Position numbers and translations under genes: made by a program. Below the pieces are notes generated by a model, which ran no database searches, had not been told where the DNA came from, and saw only the letters and a list, made by a program, of their open reading frames with translations. Positions 1-10,114 of a stretch of DNA of 64,000 nt are shown piece by piece (the stretch's first letter is position 1; the number at the start of each line of letters is the position of its first letter). The stretch is from positions 30,893-94,892 of the forward strand of contig JACATO010001720.1 of assembly GCA_018389105.1 (NCBI GenBank), read 5' to 3'. The stretch is from Nautilus pompilius (Eukaryota; Mollusca; Cephalopoda; Nautilida; Nautilidae).

Positions 1-32
<32 letters not shown>

Positions 33-40
33 GAGAGAGA

Positions 41-72
<32 letters not shown>

Positions 73-104
73 TGAGAGAGCGAGATTGAGAGAGAGAGAG
101 AGAT

Positions 105-139
<35 letters not shown>

Positions 140-161
140 GCGATGAGCGAGAGACGAGAGA
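1..161. repeat. GA microsatellite
   Basis: Nearly pure (GA)n interrupted by GATG, GAGTG and GATGAGCGA variants toward its right edge. The array is cut by the window start, so its full length is unknown. It is the first of five GA/CT arrays in the window. Confidence 0.95.
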
Positions 162-3100
162 TGAACAAACTAAGCTCAGATTTCTTGTGCAAGTTTAGGA
201 AAAAAACACAGTTTTCCGAACATTGGGAAAAATGTTATGATCTCGTTCTGTTACCGTCATTTATTTTCTGGTTTAACCGCGCAGGGCTGTAATATATCTT
301 TTAGAAGTATTAACTGTCACCGCAGAAAGCATTTATCCGAAAAACTTGCTCATGCAGTTACACAGACGCATAAGTAGTAGTAAGAGGTTCTTTTGATCAC
401 CTAAATTTGGATGGGCGGACTTAGTTAGCGAAAGCCAAAGTTCCCGTTTACAAAAATGCACCGGATTGTTTATTTATTTAAAAAAGAATAGTCGAGATAT
501 TTATGATAAGTCTTTTTTAGATGGAGGGAGCAGTTTTTTATGTACAACGACAAAAGATAAAACAAACACCTCGTTCCAAAAATAAATTAGTAAATTTCCC
601 TTAAATACAAGTTTTCTGTTTCAGGAATGTCAGAAGCAGAAGCGAGTCATAACTTGTAAGAATCAAATTTGTTACCTATTAAATTTTTCAGTATTTGCTG
701 CGGATTTTTTAAAATGACATTATATATATATGTGTGTGTGAATTTACGAAACCTTGTGGTTGTTTTGTCAGTGACCTATTGTTTTGATCGAATAAAATTT
801 ATTTTTTAAATGTTGATATAAAAGTGAAAAAATTAATAGAAAAACATTTTAAACGATAAGAAACTAATTATTTCCACATTAGAAATTTTCATTCCTAACT
901 ATATTTATATTTCAGAACTTAAAATGTACGTATCTATGATATTTAAAATGAAAAATTAGTGAATAGATGTTCATATAGTCATGTTAAATGTATGCAATTA
1001 TGGAGGGGATGTCATATGAAACATTAAGAAAAGAATGTTATACTATTTGCCTTCTGCCTCACTAAAACTATTATAAAAACCTGTTTTTTATAACCTCTGA
1101 ATTTAATCTTTTATGTCACAGGAAAGCAAAAGTCGATAACATTAAAAGTATGAAAATCAACGTGTGGCTTTCTGACCTATCTTTGTGCTCTTCGGTAGTT
1201 GACTGAAGAAGTATAGCCGAGGTCGATTGATTTATGGTATACACAGCATGCTTTTGGTTTAATTTTACTTACAATATTACAAAAGATTACATTAGGAAAA
1301 AAATCTAATATTGGATTGTGTCCGAATGTTAAACAGGTAATTGTAGTTGTAAGAAATCCATGTCATCCTTACAAGACATTGTTTGGTCATAAGCGAATCG
1401 CCAAGTTGAGGAAATTGCTTTTTAAATTGATGATAGTTTCTCAGTATACTGATAGAATATATGTATATACGTACTAAGTCACAAGATATGCGAAGAAATC
1501 TCAAAAAGGTTTGTCACGACCTATACATACTTTTAACTATTATGTCGGGTCAGATCTAAAGAAAATGGGGGACGTATTAAAGCTGTGTATACGCAAATCC
1601 TAGTTTACATTACAAATTAAAGACGTCGAATTACAAAAAGAACATTCCTCTTGTCATGCTGATTCTTTTTTGTTTTAAAAGGACAACCTAATTTTTATAT
1701 ACATATTCATGAGAATAGAATTAATCTCCTCGTGTTGTACATGGATTTTCCTTTAAGTAAAACAATTCGCACCTGATTGAAGGCATATGTCTGGCAAGAC
1801 TTTAACGCCACGGATTTATAGTGACAGATGTGGTACGCGTGATATAGAGAAGAAAATGCGATTTTTTAAAAAGTGTTTTTTTTTTTTTCCTGTATGGCGC
1901 GGACGTCTAGGAGATATGAGGCGGTGGTTAACGTGTATCGTGATCGCTCGACGTGGCGATGGCTGAACTTCGGTTTCCAAGTGTGTCCGAGCTTACCGTC
2001 GAAACCAGATTCAGCAACAAATAAAAAAGATACGTACGTGCTGAATGTTCCCCCTGTAGATAATACGCTATTGGTAGTCAACAGATAACAGCTTGCATCT
2101 GATTATAATGAGGTTGTCTCCCTCACAGAAAGTTGTAGCTAACTTTCTTACGGTGCATGCGATAAAGATGTGGATATATCTCTTTTTTTCCTCTCAATTA
2201 AAAATATTTTCTGACAGACGAGAACTCGAATAACGCATATGTTAAAATATATTTAAAAAGGAAGCAATACAAGAAGAAGAAAAACACACGTATTCCTTTA
2301 TTAAAATATACCTAATGTATATTTTGTCTTCTTTTGAAGTAGAATATTTCCTTTTCCAAGCAAAAAAAGAGAGGCTGTCATTTATTTATGTGTGTTAGTG
2401 TAAATTATTAGTTACTCAAAATTTAGTTGAACAAATTCATTAAGGATTATTTTTTGGCTTAAACTTATACGTAAATAACCAACGTAAATTCAAATATACA
2501 AATACAGTAAAAGGAAATAAAATATTTAAAATTATAAAATCTTCATCAGAAGAAAGGAAATTCGTTTTCCGCTATGGTTGGTTGGTTTATATTAGATTCT
2601 AATTATCTAAACAGCAGCCATATAAAATTCCAGCGAACGGAAAAGGATATAAATCGTTGAATTTTCCATTTGGTTTTAACTACAAATAATCTTAGGCGTG
2701 AATTTCGAATTAGTATTAAAAATGTTTAAATACATTTAATAACTGTACTTCAGCTTAATTGGATCGGTATCATTAACCATTATCCGTGTACATTTCCGGG
2801 GTCAAAAAATCCCTAAGCCAGCCCCCGACAGGGTTGTGTTTCTCAGCGACCACGCCCCCCCCCCAGTCCGCCCCGGTGCCCCTCTTGTTTCCTTAGCTAG
2901 TCGCGGTGAAGCTAAACCGTGATCTTCCGTGACGGAGTTTCCATTTACTTTTACAAACCGGAAAGAAAGGGAGAGCCCCCCCACATTTCGTCCCCGTCGC
3001 CCTCTCAATCTTCAGTAACAGGAAAGCCACAGAATGTTGGCGATGTGTTTGGGAAATCTTTGAACAAAGGGAACCGCTGCGGTTAATGGCTGACGATCGT

Positions 3101-4940
3101 GGAAATCGGCAGCGATTCCAGATGGTTCCTTAACTTTGAATTCCTATTATATATATAAGAAAAATAATCTGTTCTTGATTCAAGGAACGGCAGCATTTTA
3201 TTTCATTTCTTAAGAAAAAATACCATTGTTTGGTCTTAATGCGGACAGAAATACAAGAGAACAAGCGAAGCATCGCAGAATGACTTCATAAACCGGAGCG
3301 TCGGGGTCTGGGAGCGCCCCCTATCTTTCCAGACAACAAGAGAGTATTCCTTTTCCTAAGTTCTTTGGAATAAAAAAAAAATTCTTTCCATTTAGTCTCA
3401 AAGACGAAGACAATTATTTTCCGCATCGAGTCGCACTGAAAGAATCCCGCACAAGAACCGGTGGGCGATCTGTGAGCAGCGCCAGAAACACCAGAGGGAT
3501 TTCTCTTCCCTTATTACCGATGCCAGCCATCGAATAAACGAAAGCTTGTTGTTGTTGCTTCCTTCCCTCCAATTTTCTCTGCAGTGGAATTTCGAACGCA
3601 CTTGTCTGGAATTCTTCAAAAAAGTTGCCTTCAAGAAGTGGAGAAGTCTCCACACACACACACACACACAACACACACACACACCCGGTTCCCATTAAAA
3701 AACGGGGCCCCGGCACACGTAAGTGCTGCTCGAAAATGTACGGCACTTGTTCCGAGAGAATCGTTCTCCGGAAGGCGGGGATGAGATGAAGTGGCGAGAA
3801 TAACCGTGATCTGAATGAATGGAGTATTGGAGTTCACTTAAGTAGGCAGCCGTTATCTCGAGCCAACAACTTCCAAACGGTGCGTGACTTGAAAATTATA
3901 CTGCGGTGCATTATTAGTTAGTATACACATGAGCAGTCCGGGCTTCTTCTAGATTTAATTACCGCTCATACCTACATTTCTTGTGTTTTTTCCTTCTCCC
4001 CTGTTTAGATACAAATGGTTTAGATAAAGTAAAGCGGTCCCTCTTTGTGGAAAACACAGATATATCTGCAGTCTCTCTTTACAGTTGAACAATGTGTAGT
4101 CATTCGCGTTTTAGATTCAAAACCTGTCTTTTGTCGTATTGATGCTTCATCGATTGTTTCAAGATCGGCAGATGCTTATCTGAACTAGGAATAAATACGC
4201 AGGTGCAACTCTTCGGAAAACTATTAATCCATTCCGCAATCAGAGCATCTCTGCAATAGCTTTACAAAGTCATTAGTTTGGTCGTAGATTGTTCAAAGAA
4301 AGTCGTTATATCAAACTGATTGCATTTTAACTAAGGCCTTGTTGGAAATACATAATTATTAGAGGTAAAAATAAGAGACAGCTTTGTATTAAGATAATAG
4401 ATTAAAACAGCAACAACAGAAGGTAACTTGGTTTTAAAAAAAGGTAGATAGGCGAAGTTAAAGGATTGAAAATTTGTCCCTGGACCTGAAAGTGTTAACA
4501 ACGAATATGTGGGCATGGGTTTTGAAAAATTTGATTATAATAAATCGCCTATTACAACAGTTTTGCCTCTCTAGAGCAAATTTAAAAAATATATATAAAA
4601 GTAGTCAAACAATCAAATATTTTTTATAAATTATGGTTTTAAAGAAAACATTTTTTTTTTGCATTCTAAAAAGAAAAGTAGTTAAGGTACCGAAGTGAGT
4701 TTAAATACCCAGGGAGGAGTACATCAGTTGTCTAAGGTTCGAGCAGAGCAGCTTGCATGTTAAGATAGAAGTAACGCCACCAACATATATTATTCGTTTT
4801 ATCGTTTTCTGCTACAAACTTTTCAAACAATGGCGTCGCGCGAAATTTACGTTCATTCATTATTTACTGATACTTCTGATCCCTCGTATTATTAAGCAAA
4901 ATTAAGGGAGTTTTTGTACAAATCTGCAGCAGAACATCTT
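162..4940. other. AT-rich intergenic DNA, no gene seen
   Basis: Only short ORFs under about 110 codons occur and none resembles a known family. Landmarks are a small TA/TG run near 721-738, a C-homopolymer-rich GC patch around 2795-3010, and a CA run at 3650-3684. The overlapping ORFs at 3398-3837 read through the CA run and are probably chance. No splice-like coding structure is evident, though an unrecognised UTR or short exon cannot be excluded. Confidence 0.6.
3650..3684. repeat. CA microsatellite
   Basis: (CA)n with one phase slip (CAACAC) in the middle. Confidence 0.9.
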
Positions 4941-5488
4941 GAGACTTCCCAGGGTGCTGTGAGTTCTAGCAAGACTTTCCAGACTCCAACCCCTGCGAGA
5001 CTTCCCAGGGTGCTGTGAGTTCTAGCAAGACTTTCCAGACTCCAACCCCTGCGAGACTTCCCAGGGTGCTGTGAGTTCTAGAAAGACTTTCCAGACTCCA
5101 ACCCCTGCGAGACTTCCCAGGGTGCTGTGAGTTCTAGCAAGACTTTCCAGACTCCAACCCCTGCGAGACTTCCCAGGGTGCTGTGAGTTCTAGCAAGACT
5201 TTCCAGACTCCAACCCCTGCGAGACTTCCCAGGTGCTGTGAGTTCTAGCAAGACTTTCCAGACTCCAACCCCTGCGAGACTTCCCAGGGTGCTGTGAGTT
5301 CTAGCAAGACTTTCCAGACTCCAACCCCTGCGAGACTTCCCAGGGTGCTGTGAGTTCTAGAAAGACTTTCCAGACTCCAACCCCTGCGAGACTTCCAGGG
5401 TGCTGTGAGTTCTAGCAAGACTTTCCAGACTCCAACCCCTGCGAGACTTCCCAGGGTGCTGTGAGTTCTAGCAAGATTTTCCAGACTC
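4941..5488. repeat. 56-bp minisatellite, about 9.8 copies
   Basis: Units begin at GAGACTTCCCAGGG and repeat every 56 bp (4941, 4997, 5053, 5109, 5165, 5221, then 5276, 5332, 5388, 5443 after single-base deletions). Copies are nearly identical. Copies 3 and 8 share a C-to-A change (TCTAGAAAG for TCTAGCAAG), copy 6 lacks one G, copy 9 lacks one C, and the last partial copy has GATTTTCC for GACTTTCC. Within a unit, GCGAGACTTCCCAG and GCAAGACTTTCCAG match at 12 of 14 positions, so the unit looks like an old dimer of about 30 and 26 bp. It has no coding continuity. Spacer-free direct repetition rules out a CRISPR-type array. Confidence 0.97.
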
Positions 5489-5547
5489 TTTCCGAATTTT
5501 GGACTAGAATTTCCTTTCAGCTGTTACCAAATGAGAAGTTGTTTATG

Positions 5548-5569
5548 TTTTTTTTTTTTTTAAAAAAAA
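5548..5569. repeat. T14A8 palindromic tract
   Basis: A run of T switches directly to a run of A and then to TA-rich sequence. It is one of a series of T(n)A(n) junctions in the window. Confidence 0.85.
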
Positions 5570-5982
5570 TATATATAATATATATAATAGTAGGAAAATC
5601 ACAGCAGTAAAAACATAAACCAAAACGAAATGTAAAAGGCAAAGAAAGTAAGAACAACGATATACTAAAATGGTGTATATCTTACTGTACAGGACAGAGG
5701 CTTCTCACACGGTTAAAAAAGAGAAATCTGAAGTGATTTTCTTTTTTGTTTTAGTGCTAATAGTTTAACTCGGCACTAACTGAGTGTCATTTGAAATTCT
5801 ATGTAAACTGAATACAGTTTGGTAAATCCTATATATCATTAATTGAAAGTGTTGCAAGAAAAACCCGAAATGCAAATTTAGTGACATCTGAAACGAACGA
5901 TGGCAACTGACTTAAGGAAAGAAACTTTGCCAGCGATTTTCAGAGATCGCAAATCGTGTAAAGGTTATTCCGCGTTTTCAAC

Positions 5983-6084
5983 ATTATTATTATTATTATT
6001 ATTATTATTTTATTATTATGATTATTATTATTATTATTATGATTAATATTATATTATTATTATTATTATGATTATTAGTATTAG

Positions 6085-6129
<45 letters not shown>

Positions 6130-6239
6130 GTATTATTATTAGTATTATTATTATATTATTATTATTCAAGATTATTATATTATTAATTAGTAATAATATT
6201 ATTATATTATTTTATTATATTAATATTATTATTATTTAA

Positions 6240-6277
<38 letters not shown>

Positions 6278-6292
6278 GTAGTATTATTATTA
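5983..6292. repeat. ATT microsatellite, interrupted
   Basis: About 310 bp of (ATT)n with many interruptions (TTTA, GATTATTAGTA, TTCAAG). The degeneracy indicates an old array compared with the cleaner one at 12.9 kb. Confidence 0.95.
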
Positions 6293-8549
6293 ATAAAAAT
6301 ACAAGATCCTTAAAATCATATTCAGATAATATCCTAATATATATAAAAAAACAACATTAATAATACAATTTTTAAAAAATTTGGTTAATTTTTGTAAGCA
6401 GCTTTAAACATTAGAAATACCAAATTAACATAATTTTAACCATAACCGGCTTCCTCTTTGTTATATAATCTTAAAAGAAAGAACTTTAATAAACATAAAC
6501 CTATATTAATACTGAATAGTTACATTAATTTACAACCTAACTATGACGTTTTGTTCACTTTACAGAGATGAAGTGATTCTAATTGCAACATTTGAAATTT
6601 ATTTGAAAATTTAGTATATTCTAGTAATTTTAGTTATTTGGTATTGGTGTGTAAATATTTATAAATGAAATTTCATTAAACAATTTTGTTAACGATATTT
6701 TAGAAAATTTATGCTAATTTAAGAGAAACATGAAAAAAATGTAGTTTTGGTATATCAGAGAAATATTAATTAATTCTTTGACAAGCATCATATTTGATTT
6801 AAAAACACATCCATTTATAAATAAGATCGTTTCGTTATTTGCATATAATTTAATTCGTAAAAAAATAAGAACACGTTCCCAAGCGTTAATATCCCTGCTG
6901 GTGTCAATTAGAAAATATGCTTTTGTTTACTGTACACTTTCCTCTCTATTCTTTTAAAACTTTGACAGTTTCTCTGATATTACGTGGTCAGGTTAATACG
7001 GCAGAATCTCGTTCGGTTTTAGCTTCCAGTTAAAATCTACGAATCATAATAATGGTAAGGTCGGAAATTCGACATGGGGAATTAATAGTGGACCTGGTTA
7101 AGGATCAGAGTTTGATTCCTCCCCCTTGTTTTTTTCACCAGCCGGCCGTGTGGGTTCCTTCCCAACATTACAGCTTTCTCCCACATCTAGAAATCAAGTA
7201 TTCTCGTAGGAATGTATCTGAAGAAGTCTGAAGCGCCGGGTTCCACCGGAGGAGGCGCTGGATGGCTGAGCAACGCTCCAGCCAGGGTTTTCTCCCTTAT
7301 GAATTCTACAGAGTTTCAGAAAGTCATTAGAACTCGCGCACGGATTATCTTTCCTAAATCATTAGTCATTCCCAGAAGAGTAGTTGTGGCTCAAATATTC
7401 ACCAAAATGGTTCGTTCGTACTGAGAGGTGAGACGATCAGTTTGTGCGCTAAAAGAGAAAGGAATTCGGTTCTGATTTAAATATTTTTTTTACGAATAAA
7501 AAATGAATTAATACTTACACAAGCGCGATTTATTTACCATAAGATAAATTGCTAAAAAAGGAAAATCGGATATCGAAAAAAAGCCATTTTGGCACTGAAA
7601 GCCAAAACAATTAATTCATCTTCTCCGTAAAAGATATTTGCTTTCTAACTACCAGTTAATTTTAATGCTAATGAACCAATTTGTTAAAACCGACAATCTA
7701 TTTCCTGAAATATTGAATAAAAAACAACTTTACATTTTTATTTTTTTTTAAATCAAAACATAATTTAATTTTCTGTTCTAAATTTAAAAAAAAAAAATAA
7801 AGAGAGGGGAATATTTCCCTTTCACTCTCACAATTAAATCTTTAAGAATTCATGAAATGAAATATTGCGTGGCGGAAATTGTAGCCTGTTTTGGTATGAC
7901 AGAGACATTCTTCTTTCTGATGCCGACGATTGAAATTCCGTTTTTCGTCCTTTCATCTTCCTCTCAAAAAAAAAAAGCATTAGAATTTCCCCTTTTTTTT
8001 GTGTGTTTTAGATTGTCGTAATTCTAGCACAATTTACCTTTTGCGTTCTCTCCACGCAGTATCTGATTGATTTATCGAGAAGAATTACAACTCAAAAGAA
8101 AATTGGTACATCTAGTTTGCATGTCACGTTGAGAAACTTTTCCATCAATCAGAATATTCGGTGGTGACACGGACTCTTTGGCGGAGATATCAGCGATATT
8201 TCTGTCTGGATGCCAGTCGCTCTTCGCGTCTCGCCTGTCGTATACTCCACAAATCGTGGACAATAGGGATGCGGCTCCACCAGCGAAAACAAGATGTCGA
8301 CAGCGCCTCCTGAGAGGATAGGCGTTGCATGTCGACAAGCTTCGAGGTCCGATCGCATTATTCGGCCACACCCTTGCAGAAACAAGGAGCGCGGAAATAG
8401 CGAGTGCCGTCGGATGTCGCTTCCCTCATCCCTCTCTAAGAACCTGATTCTTGGCCACGTTTGCTCCAAGAAAAAGCATTTCCGGAGCCGCTGATAACCA
8501 GGTCCGATCAAACAAACATAAATCTAGTGCAAACAACCACACACATGTA
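6293..8549. other. AT-rich intergenic DNA with a moderate-GC patch
   Basis: Mostly AT-rich with no recognisable gene. A more GC-balanced patch at about 8050-8510 carries overlapping ORFs on both strands (up to 120 codons on the minus strand, 8149-8511). None resembles a known protein, so I do not annotate it as coding. A SINE-like fragment lies at about 7100-7195. Confidence 0.55.
7100..7195 (+). mobile_element. SINE-like fragment
   Basis: GTTTGATTCC (7110-7119) resembles a pol III B box. It is followed by a block starting CACCAGCCGG and ending TTTCTCCCACATCTAG (7137-7194). The same block, diverged, recurs at 40954-41010 and 42829-42885. The A-box side is too decayed to place. The family is not identified from sequence alone; the conserved block is reminiscent of central domains in tRNA-derived SINEs. 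Confidence 0.4.
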
Positions 8550-8760
8550 CAGGTGCATCTAAAAATAATCAGAATATCGCGGAAGAGTTCAATATTTTTC
8601 GTCAGTTATTTCAGAAAGTGAAATTGTACATATTCTAGACTCATTACATGTAAACTAAAATGTTTCAAGCATTTTTTAATTTTAATTTTGATAATTACGG
8701 CCGACAGTACAAAAAATAGAAAAAACGTATCTCAAAATATTAGAATATTCCATTTCAAGT
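8550..8760 (+). repeat. Tc1 copy 1 left inverted repeat (IR/DR)
   Basis: The outer motif CAGGTGCATCT begins at 8550. An inner motif, TCTCAAAATATTAGAATATT, begins at 8730, about 180 bp inward. Both resemble each other around TTAGAATA and mirror the right end. Confidence 0.88.
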
Positions 8761-8834
8761 TTGAGTAAATCACTATTTATGCAGTATAAATACCATCAAT
8801 CTCTAAGTCTGGTTCAGTACACGCAACAACAACC

Positions 8835-9836
8835 GTGGGGAAGACTGCTGATTGACAGTTGTCCAGTAGACACTCATTGACACCCTCCATAAGGAAGGTA
8901 AGCCACTGAAGGTCATTGCTGAAAGGGCTGGCTGTTCGTGGAGTGCTGTATCAAAGCATATTCATGGAAAGTTGACTGGAAGAGAAAAGTGTGGTAGGAA
9001 AAGGTGCACAAGCGAGAGGGATGACCGCAGCCTTGAGAGGATTGTCAAGCAAAGCCGATTCAAGAACTTGGGGGAGCTTCACAAGGAGTGGACTGAGGCT
9101 GGAGTCAGTGCATCAAGAGCCACCACGCACAGACGTGTCCAGGAAATGGGTTACAAGTGTCCCATTCTTAGTGTCAAGCCACACCTGAACCAGAGACAAC
9201 GTCAGAAGCGTCTTACCTGGGCTAAGGAGGAAAAGAACTGGACCGTTGCTCAGTGGTCCAGTCCTCTTTTCAAATGAACGTAAATTTTGCATTTCATTTG
9301 GAAATCAAGGTCCCACAGTCTGGAGGAAGAGTGGAGAGGCACAGAATCCGAGTTGCTTGAAGTCCAGTCTGAACTTTCCACAGTCAGTGGTGATTTGGGG
9401 TGCCATGTCATCTGCTGGTGTTGGTCCACTGTGCTTTATCAAGTCCAAAGTCAATGCAGCCATCTACCAGGGGATTTCAGAGCACTTCATGCTTCCGTCT
9501 GCTGACAAGCTTTATGGAGATGCTGATTTCCTTTTCCAGCAGGACTTGGCACCTGCCCACAGTGCCAGAACTACTAGTAACTGGTTTGCTGACCATGGTA
9601 TTGCTGTGCTTGAATGGCCAGCCAACTCGCCTGACCTGAACTCCATAGAGAATCTATGGGGTATTGCCAAGAGGAAGATGAGAGACACCAGACCCAACAA
9701 TACAGACGAGCTGAAGGCCGCTATCAAAGCGACCTGGGCTTCCATAACACCTCAGCAGTGCCACAGGCTGATCACCTCCATACCACGCCGCATTGATGCA
9801 GTGATTCGTGCAAGAGGAGCCCCGACCAAGTATTGA
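8835..9836 (+). pseudogene. Tc1-like transposase, inactivated (copy 1)
   Basis: Reconstructable order: N-terminal paired-like helix-turn-helix region (about 8835-9180), linker, then a DDE catalytic domain (9246-9836). The expected start codon at 8835 is GTG here, while the sister copy has ATG at 53451. A one-base loss follows within about 20 bp. CCAGTAGAC nearby gives an in-frame stop after correction. Near 9258, CCAGTCCTC replaces the CCAAAGTCCTC of the sister copy, a second frameshift. The catalytic-domain ORF then runs uninterrupted for 196 codons. The first catalytic Asp is Asn (AAT at 9273-9275); the second Asp (QQDLAPAH) and the Glu (SIENLW) remain, with 34 residues between them (DD34E). 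This copy should encode no active enzyme. Confidence 0.93.
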
Positions 9837-9904
9837 GTGCATAAATGAACATACTTTTCAGAAATTCGACATTTCTATATTATAAATCCTTTTTTTTTAT
9901 TGAT

Positions 9905-10112
9905 CTTATGAAATATTCTAATATTTTGAGATAGTGGATTTTTTATTTTCATGAGCTGTAAGCCGTAATCATCAAGATTAAAACAAAAAAGGGCTTGAAA
10001 TATTTCACTTTGTGTGTAATGAATCTAGAATATATTAAAGTTTCACTGTTTCAATTAAATTACGGGAACAATGAACTCTTCCACGGTATTCTAATTTTTT
10101 GAGATGCACCTG
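9905..10112 (-). repeat. Tc1 copy 1 right inverted repeat (IR/DR)
   Basis: The inner motif lies at about 9911-9932 and the outer motif ends at 10112, again about 180 bp apart. This is symmetrical with the left end. The blocks around GCCGTAATC and TCTAGAATATA also match the left end in inverted orientation. Confidence 0.88.
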
Positions 10113-10114
10113 TA

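Larger units (their letters stand above)
8550..10112 (+). mobile_element. Tc1-like DNA transposon, full length, copy 1
   Basis: A 1563-bp Tc1/mariner-superfamily element flanked by TA dinucleotides (8548-8549 and 10113-10114), the normal target duplication. Both ends begin with CAGGTGCATCT read inward. The long inverted repeats contain a second internal copy of the terminal motif, an IR/DR architecture like that of Sleeping-Beauty-type elements. It contains one transposase gene that is now broken by a lost start, frameshifts and a catalytic change. A second, truncated copy lies at 53167-54401. Family knowledge: such elements move by cut and paste. The transposase strongly resembles the Tc1 lineage abundant in fish genomes (recognised from memory, not searched). 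Confidence 0.95.

Noticed and set aside
4941-5488. CRISPR-like direct repeats
   Set aside because: Units are head-to-tail without unique spacers, and the genome is eukaryotic.
4941-5488. Clustered kappa-B-like sites in the minisatellite
   Set aside because: GACTTTCC is present in each unit but the full kappa-B consensus is not.
8149-8511. 120-codon minus-strand ORF in a GC-balanced patch
   Set aside because: Overlapping ORFs on both strands and no domain; likely open by composition.
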